Assembly (NCBI RefSeq): GCF_028767025.1
Contig: NZ_JAJQXX010000003.1
Coordinates: forward strand, 186,001 to 250,000
Reading direction: 5' to 3'
DNA length: 64,000 nucleotides
DNA from: Blautia sp. XA-2221
GTDB taxonomy: Bacteria; Bacillota; Clostridia; Lachnospirales; Lachnospiraceae
Of this stretch, positions 42,370-50,747 are shown piece by piece. Below the pieces are notes generated by a model, which had not been told where the DNA came from, did no database searches, and was given only the letters and a program-made list of their open reading frames with translations. Each line of letters opens with the position of its first letter. The first letter of the stretch is position 1. The translations under genes and the position numbers were made by a program.

Positions 42370-44502
42370 TCAGATATCAAGCTGCTTTTTCAGGCTGCGC
42401 AGTGTACGGCGGAAAACAGCATAAATGATAAGGGCGATCACCGCAGCTGTTTCCAGGCACATGGCAAAACCGAGAATTTCAGATTTTGTCAGGATCCCGT
42501 CATTGGCAAGCAAGATCATAAAATAAAGCAGTATCATCAGAGACATTCCACTGATCGCAGGAATTTTGAATACCGGACCTGCCTGTCTCTGGAGTTCTCT
42601 GCCAAGAAAGGCTGGAGAAGCGCCAAGGCGCATCAGATCTGAAAATACATAAGCATTGTTCAGGGCAATAGTCTGACAGCGGGTATAGGCAATGACCAGC
42701 GCTGCGGTGATGCAGATGATGGCAATAAACAAAAAAGTCATCATAAATACTCCGAAGGTTTTCAGCTGATCCTGAGTGTCCATAATACGGAACTGAGGAA
42801 TATAATTCCAGTACATCCGAAAGTCAGAACTGTTGAGGTTGGTACGATCCACCTGTCGTTCTTCCGGACTGACAGTATAGGTGGAACCATAGTAATTATT
42901 TGTATAACCGTCGGTCATGAGATATTGAACAGGGTCATAATAGCTGTTGCTGAAATGCTGGTCATCATAGGAATTCACGATTTTGACAAAGAGGTCCTGT
43001 GCAAAGGCGTAACTGTCTTTTCCTTCTGAGTTAAACCAGATCATAGATCCGGTCCATTCAGGTTCAAGACCCTGAGAAATTTTTTCGTAGTCCCGGTCAT
43101 CCAGAACAGCGGTACCGTGGGCTGCCATATCTTCAAAATGTACAAAGCCTTTGCAGGAAACCTGAAGTTCTTCCCTGGTAGTCATGTTTGTAAAAAGTGT
43201 TGCATTTTCCACGGTATCGTAAGCAGTTTCTTCTTCGTTTGTAACTGCGTAGAAGAAGCCCGGATCCAGTGAAATGTTCTGCCCGGTAATCTGATTATAG
43301 GTGGATTCTGACAGGGCATGACATTCAGCGGCAATGTCAAAATGCTGATAGGAAAGAGTATTGTCCGGATTCAGAATCTGCATGTTACCATCACGGGCAA
43401 GGGAAAGATAAGAGCACTGTACCCAGTCCTTGATCTGAAAATCATGTTTTTCTGCCAGTGAGTAAATCTCTTCTTCAGAAGGAAGCGACTGATCGGAAGG
43501 CCAGAACCAGGAATAATCATAGGTACGGTTTTCGCAGACTCTGGAAAGTCCGGTATGAAGCATTGGCAGATAAAAGATTCCGAAACAACCGGCTGCCACC
43601 AGTACAGTAGTAACAAGGAGACTATTTACTGTCTGTTTTCCCTGAAATTTCATCATGCTTCTGGCAATGATGTTTTTCCAGGGATTTTTGTGTCTGGATG
43701 TCCAGCCGTTGACAACTGTGTGAAGCATGACCATGTAAAGTCCTGCAAAAACAGGCGCGTACAAAAGATTCAGAAGAGGGGAGGGATATCTGTGAAATAC
43801 ATTCATATATACAGTGGGGGCGTTGTATCCTGCAAATGCGTCAGCCAGAATCAGGACAATGCCTGCAGGGCCACACCAGTGTCCAAGTTTTTTTACAGGT
43901 TCGTTCTGATGTTCCTCCTGGATCACATCCAGGATATTGGTACGTTTCATATAAAGAAAAGCAAGAACGCACGCACAGATCATCACCAAAACTGTGAAGC
44001 CTGCAGATACCCAGAGACACCGGAAATTTATGCTCAGAATCATTTCTTCTGAATTTACAATAAAAATCCGGAAGGCAGTCCACAGAAGAATCAGGAAGGG
44101 AAAACCAGCCAGAGTTCCCAGAACAGCGGAGCTGCCGCTTAACACCAGTACTTCACGGAAAAGCCCTGGCGCCAGTGTTTTTCTGGAAGCTCCCAGAGCC
44201 ATGAGGATACCCAGCTGCCGTGACTTTTTACGGAAAAAAAGGCTGGCAGCATAGACAGTAAAGATAACACAGCCAAACAGGGCCATAACAAAGATAGCGT
44301 ACAACTGTTTCCGGCTGTCCCCTCCCGGTGGAAAAATATCCTGTACTGTGGGAGAAAACATCAGACCTGAATAAGCTGTCATCAGCATTAGGGAAATAAA
44401 ATTGCAGAACAGGTAAAGGGCGGCCTGCCTGTGATTGGTACGGCGAAGGCTGCTTTCCAGTTCCGCCATAGTTTTGATCGATCTTCTTTTTCTGTTATCC
44501 AT
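42370..44502 (-). CDS. BceB-like FtsX-family ABC permease
   Basis: Permease of 710 residues. Helix 1 (about 30-50) is followed after a short loop by further helices with the FtsX block GILMALGASRK. A large extracellular domain of about 230 residues (335-570) comes before the last helices, which repeat an FtsX-like DLMRLGASPAF turn. This is the plan of BceB-type permeases that act on and sense cell-wall-active peptides. Its start overlaps the ATPase stop by one base (TAATG). Confidence 0.92.
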   Translation of the reverse strand: MDNRKRRSIKTMAELESSLRRTNHRQAALYLFCNFISLMLMTAYSGLMFSPTVQDIFPPGGDSRKQLYAIFVMALFGCVIFTVYAASLFFRKKSRQLGILMALGASRKTLAPGLFREVLVLSGSSAVLGTLAGFPFLILLWTAFRIFIVNSEEMILSINFRCLWVSAGFTVLVMICACVLAFLYMKRTNILDVIQEEHQNEPVKKLGHWCGPAGIVLILADAFAGYNAPTVYMNVFHRYPSPLLNLLYAPVFAGLYMVMLHTVVNGWTSRHKNPWKNIIARSMMKFQGKQTVNSLLVTTVLVAAGCFGIFYLPMLHTGLSRVCENRTYDYSWFWPSDQSLPSEEEIYSLAEKHDFQIKDWVQCSYLSLARDGNMQILNPDNTLSYQHFDIAAECHALSESTYNQITGQNISLDPGFFYAVTNEEETAYDTVENATLFTNMTTREELQVSCKGFVHFEDMAAHGTAVLDDRDYEKISQGLEPEWTGSMIWFNSEGKDSYAFAQDLFVKIVNSYDDQHFSNSYYDPVQYLMTDGYTNNYYGSTYTVSPEERQVDRTNLNSSDFRMYWNYIPQFRIMDTQDQLKTFGVFMMTFLFIAIICITAALVIAYTRCQTIALNNAYVFSDLMRLGASPAFLGRELQRQAGPVFKIPAISGMSLMILLYFMILLANDGILTKSEILGFAMCLETAAVIALIIYAVFRRTLRSLKKQLDI

Positions 44503-45248
44503 TACATATCACCACTCATTTCTTTGATCGCATTTAACAGTGTGTCATGAAAAGCGTTTCTTGTCTGAATATTTTTTTCAAGCTGACGGTAGATATTTCC
44601 GTCTTTCAGCAGAATCACCCGGTCACAGAAGGAAGCGGAAAAGCTGTCGTGTGTGACCATAAAAATGGTAGCGTCCAGATTCTGTCTTGCATTTTCAAAA
44701 GATTCAATAACGATCCTGCTTGATCTGCTGTCCAGATTTCCTGTGGGTTCGTCAGCGAGAAGCATCAGAGGATGGTTAATAAGACTTCTTGCAACTGCGG
44801 TTCTCTGACGCTCCCCGCCTGAAATTTCTGCCGGATATTTATTTCGTATATGGCTGATTCCAAAAAGCTCCATAAGCTGATCTGCGTAGCGTTCCCCTTC
44901 TTTGTCTACATTCTGTCGAATGATTCTGGGTACCAGAATGTTTTCACGGACAGAAAGACCGTCAAGAAGCATAAAATCCTGAAAAACAAAACCAAGCTTT
45001 TCGTTGCGGACAGATGCAAGATGCTCCGGAGTCAGAGAACTTAATTCCTGTCCACCCAGGGTGATTTGGCCTTTTTCAAAGGGAACATAACAGGAGATAC
45101 AGTTGAGAAGAGTGCTTTTTCCTGAACCGGAAGGTCCCATTACAGCTATAAATTCGCCCTTGGCAACAGAAAAGCTGATTCCTTTCAGTACGGTGTAGGT
45201 ACGGTTGCCGGTAGTATAGGACTTTTCGAGATTTTTTACAGATAACAT
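44502..45248 (-). CDS. ABC transporter ATP-binding protein (BceA-like)
   Basis: ATPase of 248 residues with Walker A GPSGSGKST, Q loop in FVFQDFMLLDGLSV, signature ISGGERQR (Ile in place of the usual Leu) and Walker B LLADEPTGNLDSRSS. It pairs with the BceB-like permease immediately downstream. AGGAGGAATTTT precedes the ATG on the minus strand. It is divergent from a LytTR regulator/kinase pair and likely controlled by it. Confidence 0.94.
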   Translation of the reverse strand: MLSVKNLEKSYTTGNRTYTVLKGISFSVAKGEFIAVMGPSGSGKSTLLNCISCYVPFEKGQITLGGQELSSLTPEHLASVRNEKLGFVFQDFMLLDGLSVRENILVPRIIRQNVDKEGERYADQLMELFGISHIRNKYPAEISGGERQRTAVARSLINHPLMLLADEPTGNLDSRSSRIVIESFENARQNLDATIFMVTHDSFSASFCDRVILLKDGNIYRQLEKNIQTRNAFHDTLLNAIKEMSGDM

Positions 45249-45349
45249 AAAATTCCTCCTTTTACTGCGTCTTATGCAAAAAAAATATATGGATGTTCTT
45301 CTGTTGTGCTTTTACCATATCACAGAAAAAAGCAGAAAGAATCCAGGCT

Positions 45350-45431
45350 GTAAAGTTTGACGCTTGTCCGGTAAAGTTTTGCAGCCCTTTTCGGAAAATG
45401 TAAAAAATGGAAGGATTTTTGTAAAGTTTGG
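45350..45431. promoter_or_regulatory. Four LytTR-type direct repeats in two pairs
   Basis: GTAAAGTTTGA (45350), GTAAAGTTTTG (45371), GTAAAAAATGG (45400) and GTAAAGTTTGG (45421) occur in the divergent control region. Members of each pair start exactly 21 bases apart, the spacing known for AgrA/LytTR sites (9-bp box, 12-bp gap). The regulator encoded at 45523 has a LytTR domain, so these are its likely binding sites. Confidence 0.6.
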
Positions 45432-45453
45432 TGTGTGACGGGAACTGTGATTG

Positions 45454-45462
45454 TGGTATGAT
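45454..45462 (+). promoter_or_regulatory. Extended -10 element for LytTR regulator operon
   Basis: TGGTATGAT (45454-45462) is a TGn-extended -10 box without a clear -35. The second LytTR box pair ends about 22 bases upstream, the usual place for an activator. ATG 45523 lies 61 bases downstream. Confidence 0.5.
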
Positions 45463-45522
45463 AAAAGAAATCTGAAGCAGAGAACATCAGTAAAAGCTGT
45501 AAGTGTATCAGGAGGAGATATT

Positions 45523-46239
45523 ATGCTGAGGATCGCTGTGTGTGATGATGAACAGGAGGCCAGAGATCAGCTGCGGTTTCAAGTTGAAAAATCCATATAT
45601 GAAACAGATGAGGAAATCGTATATGAGTTTTGTTCAGGAGAAACGGCGGTTAGATGGCTGAAAAAGCATCCGGGAGAGATTGATCTTCTTTTTTTGGATG
45701 TGGAAATGAAAGAAATGACAGGCATGGAAGCTGCGGAAAAGATAAGGGAGTATGACAGAAATATTCTTCTTGTATTTGTGACAGGATATTCCGAGTATGT
45801 ATTTGACGGATATCGGACAGGAGCATTGGATTATGTGATGAAACCTGCCGGGGAAGATCGGATCAGGCAGATTCTTTCAAGAGCCAGAGAAGCTCTTTAC
45901 AGCAGACGGGAAAAGGATTTTGTGTTTCATAATCAGGAGGGAACCTTTCGAATGGCTCTGGATCGGATTCTGTATTTTTACAGTGACAGAAGACAGGTGT
46001 GCCTGGTAACGGAAAACAGAGAATATGCTTTTTACGGAAAACTTTCTGAGGTGCAGACTCAGGTGGACAGCCGGTTTGTGCGTATCCACCAGCGATATCT
46101 GGTAAATGGCGATCATGTGGAGTATATTGGTCATGATGAAATTCTTACAGGCGGAAAAAATCTTCCGGTAAGTCGTGGAATGAAAGATGAGGCTTTGAAA
46201 AGACTTGCGGAGCTTATGCTGAAGGGAGCAGGTTTATGA
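45523..46239 (+). CDS. LytTR-family response regulator
   Basis: Regulator of 238 residues: receiver domain with Asp8-Asp9 and phospho-acceptor Asp59 (LLFLDVEMKEMTG), lysine in YVMKPAGE, then a LytTR DNA-binding domain (about 140-238, FVRIHQRYLVN). ATG 45523 follows AGGAGGAG; a longer in-frame start at 45451 has no ribosome site. It overlaps the kinase gene by 4 bases. Likely controls the divergent BceAB-like exporter and itself. Confidence 0.94.
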   Translation: MLRIAVCDDEQEARDQLRFQVEKSIYETDEEIVYEFCSGETAVRWLKKHPGEIDLLFLDVEMKEMTGMEAAEKIREYDRNILLVFVTGYSEYVFDGYRTGALDYVMKPAGEDRIRQILSRAREALYSRREKDFVFHNQEGTFRMALDRILYFYSDRRQVCLVTENREYAFYGKLSEVQTQVDSRFVRIHQRYLVNGDHVEYIGHDEILTGGKNLPVSRGMKDEALKRLAELMLKGAGL

Positions 46240-47528
46240 GAGAAAATGTGGAGTTATTGCTTGTGACTATTGTCTGGCTTTCGATTATGGGCATATGTCT
46301 GTTTCTGGCAGTGGGACGCCTTTTGAAGTTGAAATCCGGAAGAATATACAGACTGATTCTTGTAACAGCCTGCGGATTTTTAGGAGGAATGGTGATTTAT
46401 CTGGCAGACTGGGGAAATATTGTTCCCACGTTTGCGTTTTTTATGACAGCTGTTATGATCTGCTGCGAGGGAAGCATCATAAAAAGGCTGACAGTAGGGC
46501 TGATGATAGCCAGCACGGTATTTTCCTTTAATGCGCTGGTAGATAACTGGTCATTGCTTTATCAGATGTACCAGCTTGTGGTAAAGATATTATTTTGTAC
46601 AGGATTGTGGCTTCTGGTCTGGAAGTTCGGACCAGACAGAGAGTTTGAACTGTCGCCGTCCATGTGGAAACTTCTTTTTATACTGACGCTTCCTCCTATG
46701 GGAATTGTATTCAGTCTGGTTCTGTTAAGCGATTATGATACAACAAGAATCTCTGCCCAGTATCTGATCCTTCTGCTTTTATCTCTTTCGGCTTTTGCAG
46801 GACTTTTGTGGACCATGGTGGTTCTGGCCAGACAGCAGAAGCTGGAAGCGGAAGCTCTTCTGGCAGAGCAGAACAGACAGTATTATGAAGCTATGGAGAA
46901 TCAGCATTTTGAGATCAGGCGATTAAAGCATGATATGACAAATCATCTCCAGACAGCTCTGGCTCTTCCGAACGATCAGAGAGAAGGATATCTCAGGGAA
47001 CTGCTGGAGCACACAAGGACTTCCCATACACTGAAATACTGCGGGGATACCACTTTAAATATTATTCTCAGCTCCAAGGCTGCTCTGATGGAACAGAATC
47101 ATATTAAATTTCATGTTTCAGCAGATATTCCAGAACCTCTGACTATGGAGAAAACAGATATCAGCGCTGTTTTTGGAAATGCGCTGGACAATGCTCTGGA
47201 GGCAGTCAAAAATCTGCCGGAAGATCAACGGAGAGTTTCCCTGGAAGCAAAACAGGGAAAGGGAATCCTGGTAGTCAGTGTACGAAATCCGGGCAGCCTT
47301 CCCGGAGCAGGAAACGCAGACAGGAAAGATTACCGTAAGAAAAATAAGGGGATTTTATCTTCCCTGCCCAATACAACAAAAAACGATACAAACAATCACG
47401 GATTGGGCCTGCCAAGCATTCAGGCCACTCTGGAAAAGTATGATGGAATGTTGGAACTGAGGCAGGAAGAAGATGAAGTATGTCTTCTGTTCTGCTGTTA
47501 TACAGCAAATAAAAAGAAGTGTCAGTAA
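46236..47528 (+). CDS. GHKL-type sensor histidine kinase (AgrC/VirS-like)
   Basis: Kinase of 430 residues with about six membrane helices in the first 200 residues and no sizeable extracellular domain. A coiled stretch (200-228) is followed by the H box RRLKHDMTNHLQTAL (His232). The GHKL ATPase domain has GNALDNALEAVKN and NHGLGLPSIQATLEKY. AgrC-like kinases sense peptides at the membrane; here the signal could be a peptide pumped by the divergent exporter. Confidence 0.92.
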   Translation: MRENVELLLVTIVWLSIMGICLFLAVGRLLKLKSGRIYRLILVTACGFLGGMVIYLADWGNIVPTFAFFMTAVMICCEGSIIKRLTVGLMIASTVFSFNALVDNWSLLYQMYQLVVKILFCTGLWLLVWKFGPDREFELSPSMWKLLFILTLPPMGIVFSLVLLSDYDTTRISAQYLILLLLSLSAFAGLLWTMVVLARQQKLEAEALLAEQNRQYYEAMENQHFEIRRLKHDMTNHLQTALALPNDQREGYLRELLEHTRTSHTLKYCGDTTLNIILSSKAALMEQNHIKFHVSADIPEPLTMEKTDISAVFGNALDNALEAVKNLPEDQRRVSLEAKQGKGILVVSVRNPGSLPGAGNADRKDYRKKNKGILSSLPNTTKNDTNNHGLGLPSIQATLEKYDGMLELRQEEDEVCLLFCCYTANKKKCQ

Positions 47529-47602
47529 GAGTTATTGAGTTTCCTGTTGTTATCCTGTATACTTTATAATCACACTATATAATGAATCAGGGAGAGAAAA
47601 AT

Positions 47603-48103
47603 ATGCGTGAAAAGCTGACAAAACGTGATGTGGAAAAAATAGAGCAGGAGATCGAACACCGGAAGCTGGTGGTGCGCAAAGAGGCGATTGAAGCAGTAAA
47701 GGAAGCCAGAGCTCAGGGGGATCTCAGTGAAAACTTTGAATATTATGCGGCAAAGCGCCACAAAAACCAGAATGAAAGCCGTATCAGATATCTGGAGAGA
47801 ATGCTGAAAACAGCGGATATTGTTACAGATACTTCCAGAGAAGATGAAGTTGGTATGGACGATATTGTAGAAGTGGAATTTGAAGAAGATGGGGAAATTG
47901 AGAAATATAAGCTTGTAACTTCTATCAGAGGAAACTCCATGGAAAACAGAGTGAGCATCGAATCACCCATTGGACGGGCTCTGAAGGGTCACAAGGTCGG
48001 GGACAGGGTTCAGGTGCAGGTCAATGAAAATATGAGTTATTATCTGAAAATACGTTCTATTGACAAAACAGGCAATGAGGAGGAAAACATCAGAGGCTTC
48101 TGA
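47603..48103 (+). CDS. greA: GreA/GreB family transcription elongation factor
   Basis: Helps backtracked RNA polymerase by stimulating transcript cleavage. The 166-residue protein has the N-terminal coiled-coil with acidic tip ARAQGDLSENFEY (Asp40, Glu43) and a C-terminal domain with SPIGRALKGHKVGDRV. ATG 47603 follows GGGAGAG; an in-frame ATG at 47582 lacks a site. It may be a GreA paralogue, since a second greA often lies elsewhere in Clostridia. Confidence 0.88.
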   Translation: MREKLTKRDVEKIEQEIEHRKLVVRKEAIEAVKEARAQGDLSENFEYYAAKRHKNQNESRIRYLERMLKTADIVTDTSREDEVGMDDIVEVEFEEDGEIEKYKLVTSIRGNSMENRVSIESPIGRALKGHKVGDRVQVQVNENMSYYLKIRSIDKTGNEEENIRGF

Positions 48104-48107
48104 GAAT

Positions 48108-48146
48108 TTTACATAAATTTAACATTACACTGGGGACAACTTTACA
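48108..48146 (+). promoter_or_regulatory. Pho-box-like repeats before phosphate transporter
   Basis: TTTACA (48108), TTAACA (48119) and TTTACA (48141) match the Gram-positive PhoP consensus TT(A/T/C)ACA and lie in an 11-bp register (11 and 22 bases apart). The transporter start codon is 50 bases downstream. The PhoB-like regulator two genes on is the obvious candidate to bind here. Confidence 0.55.
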
Positions 48147-48196
48147 ATTATTCCTTAAAATGAAAATATATTAAAATTTCGTAAAGGAGAAATACA

Positions 48197-49966
48197 ATGG
48201 ATTTTTTTAGTATACTGACGATGCTGGGCGGTCTTGCGCTGTTCCTGTATGGTATGCAGGTTATGGGCGATGGTCTTGCAAAGATTTCAGGAGGAAAACT
48301 GGAGAAAATTCTTGAAAATCTTACATCCAGCAAATTAAGAGCAGTGCTTCTGGGACTGGGCGTTACAGCTGTGATTCAGTCTTCCTCTGCCACAACTGTT
48401 ATGGTTGTTGGTTTTGTAAACTCTGGTATTATGAAGCTGACACAGGCTGTTGGCATTATCATGGGTGCCAATATCGGTACTACAGTAACTGCCTGGATTT
48501 TAAGTCTTGCGGGTATTGAGAGCAATAATTTCTTTATGAGCCTTCTGAAGCCAAGTTCCTTTGCTCCGATTCTGGCGCTGATCGGAATTGTGCTTCTGAT
48601 GTTTACAAAAAATTCCCGTAAAAAAGACATCGGTGCTATTCTGGTTGGTTTTGCAGTGCTGATGTTTGGTATGGATACTATGAGCGCTGCTGTTAAGCCG
48701 CTTGCAGATGTTCCTGAGTTTACCAACCTTCTTCTTGCATTTTCCAATCCGATAGCAGGTGTGCTGGCAGGTACGGTTCTTACAGCGATCATCCAGTCTT
48801 CCTCTGCCTCTGTGGGTATCCTTCAGGCACTTTGTGTTACCGGAGCTGTTCCCTACAGTGCGGCTTTCCCGATTATCATGGGACAGAATATCGGTACCTG
48901 TGTGACTGCGCTTCTGTCCGCTATCGGCGCAAATAAAAATGCAAAACGTGCAGCTATGATCCATTTGTATTTCAACGTTGTGGGTACCGTGATTTTCCTT
49001 GGAGCATTTTATGCGCTGAATGCCGCTATCCAGTTCCCGTTCATGGACTCTATGGCAACACCGGCAGCGATTGCAGTAACACACAGTGTATTTAATGTAA
49101 CTGCAACCTTACTGCTTCTTCCGTTCTCTAATCTTCTTGTGAAACTTGCATGCATGACAATCCGTGATTCTGCGGAGGATGTTGAGGCGGCAAAAGAAGA
49201 CCAGGAGTTCCTTATTCTGGAATCCCGTTTTCTGGAAAAACCTGCATTTGCAGTAGAGCAGGGAAGAACAGCAGCGAGACGTATGGCTGAAGATTCCTGG
49301 AAAGCGTTGAAGGCTTCCTTTGAGGTTCTTCATGATTACAGTGAGGAAAAGGCTCAGAAGATTATAAAGATGGAAGGTAAGGTAGACCGGTACGAGGATG
49401 AGCTGGGTACCTATCTTGTTCAGCTGAATAACAAAGACCTTTCCGAGAGAGACAGCCACAGCGTTTCCATGATGCTTCACTGCATCGGTGATTTCGAGCG
49501 TATTTCTGACCATGCAGTAAATATCAAGGAATCAGCAGACGAGCTTCATGCAAAAGGTTTAAGCTTTTCTGTTTACGCAAAGGCAGAACTCAGAGTGCTG
49601 ACCGCTGCAGTCACCAAAATTGTAGAAACAGCATTTTCTGTATTTGATGAACAGGATATTTCAAAGGCTTCAGAGATTGAGGCTCTTGAGGAGCTGATCG
49701 ATGAGCTGACAAAAGAAATGAAACGTCGTCATATCAATCGTCTCCGCTCCGGCGAGTGTACCATTGAAATGGGCTTTATTCTTTCTGACCTGATCACCAG
49801 TATGGAGAGAATTGCAGACCACTGTTCCAATATTGGCGTCTGCGTAACCCAGGTACGTGAGAACCTTTACGATACACACAGACATCTGAATGCAATGAAA
49901 AACGATCAGGACGATGAATTTAATAAATGTCTGGAAGAAGTTCGCAAGGAATATCTGCTTCCGTAA
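48197..49966 (+). CDS. Na/Pi cotransporter family protein with PhoU domain
   Basis: Sodium-dependent phosphate transporter of 589 residues. Two inverted repeats of the NptA/YjbB fold carry QSSSATTVMVV (about 57-67) and QSSSASVGIL (about 198-207). A C-terminal PhoU-like helical domain covers about 350-560. GTAAAGGAG precedes the ATG. It is followed by a PhoB/PhoR-type pair and preceded by a Pho-box-like repeat, so it probably responds to phosphate. Confidence 0.93.
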   Translation: MDFFSILTMLGGLALFLYGMQVMGDGLAKISGGKLEKILENLTSSKLRAVLLGLGVTAVIQSSSATTVMVVGFVNSGIMKLTQAVGIIMGANIGTTVTAWILSLAGIESNNFFMSLLKPSSFAPILALIGIVLLMFTKNSRKKDIGAILVGFAVLMFGMDTMSAAVKPLADVPEFTNLLLAFSNPIAGVLAGTVLTAIIQSSSASVGILQALCVTGAVPYSAAFPIIMGQNIGTCVTALLSAIGANKNAKRAAMIHLYFNVVGTVIFLGAFYALNAAIQFPFMDSMATPAAIAVTHSVFNVTATLLLLPFSNLLVKLACMTIRDSAEDVEAAKEDQEFLILESRFLEKPAFAVEQGRTAARRMAEDSWKALKASFEVLHDYSEEKAQKIIKMEGKVDRYEDELGTYLVQLNNKDLSERDSHSVSMMLHCIGDFERISDHAVNIKESADELHAKGLSFSVYAKAELRVLTAAVTKIVETAFSVFDEQDISKASEIEALEELIDELTKEMKRRHINRLRSGECTIEMGFILSDLITSMERIADHCSNIGVCVTQVRENLYDTHRHLNAMKNDQDDEFNKCLEEVRKEYLLP

Positions 49967-49996
49967 GCGCCAGTAAAAACTGAACGCAGATCATAT

Positions 49997-50045
49997 AAGG
50001 CTGTTGTGGGAATTTTCGGAGTAAAATTCCTCAGCAGCTTTTATG
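49997..50045 (+). terminator. Strong hairpin between transporter and response regulator
   Basis: About 20 base pairs (arms near 49997-50016 and 50023-50042, with one bulge and two G-U pairs) close a 6-base loop, followed by TTTT. It would limit read-through from the phosphate transporter into the regulator pair. Confidence 0.65.
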
Positions 50046-50077
50046 GCATATATGAAGAGAAGATAGGAGGAAAGTTC

Positions 50078-50746
50078 ATGATCTACTGTGTAGAAGATGA
50101 AAAAAATATCCGGGAACTTCTTGTATATACCCTGGAAACAACCGGATTTACGGCAAAAGGGCTGGCAGATGGGAAAGAGCTTTGCGCAGCTATAAAAAAA
50201 GAACTTCCGTCCCTGATCCTTCTGGATATCATGCTTCCGGGTGAGGACGGATACAGTATCCTGACCAGACTAAAATCCGCCCCTGATACAAAAAACATTC
50301 CAGTGATCATGGTTACAGCCAAGGATGCGGAGTTTGATAAGGTACGGGGGCTGGAAGCAGGAGCGGACGATTATATTACAAAGCCTTTCGGCATGATGGA
50401 GTTTGTGGCAAGAGTAAAAGCAGTGCTTCGCCGGTGCAGCCGGACAGAGGAAAACAGAGAACTTCACTGCGGAGCGCTGAGAATATCGGTGGGACGCCAT
50501 GAAGTACATCTTGGAGATCAGAAGGTGGAGCTTACCAGGAAAGAATTTGAGCTTTTGCAGTATCTGATAGAGAACAAAGGTCTGGTTATGAGCAGAAATC
50601 AGATTCTCTGCCATGTGTGGGGATATGATTTTGACGGAGAAACAAGAACTGTGGACGTACATGTGAGAACCCTTCGCCAGAAGCTGGGAGAAGCGGGAAA
50701 TATGGTGGAAACCATACGGGGAGTAGGATACCGGATCGGAGAATAA
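50078..50746 (+). CDS. PhoB-like OmpR-family response regulator
   Basis: Regulator of 222 residues: receiver domain with Glu6-Asp7 and phospho-acceptor Asp50 (LILLDIMLPGEDG), lysine in YITKPFG, and a winged helix ending in ETIRGVGYRI. ATG 50078 follows AGGAGG; a longer in-frame start at 50006 overlaps the terminator hairpin. One base separates its stop from the kinase. The context (Na/Pi transporter with PhoU domain) points to phosphate control. Confidence 0.92.
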   Translation: MIYCVEDEKNIRELLVYTLETTGFTAKGLADGKELCAAIKKELPSLILLDIMLPGEDGYSILTRLKSAPDTKNIPVIMVTAKDAEFDKVRGLEAGADDYITKPFGMMEFVARVKAVLRRCSRTEENRELHCGALRISVGRHEVHLGDQKVELTRKEFELLQYLIENKGLVMSRNQILCHVWGYDFDGETRTVDVHVRTLRQKLGEAGNMVETIRGVGYRIGE

Positions 50747-50747
50747 A

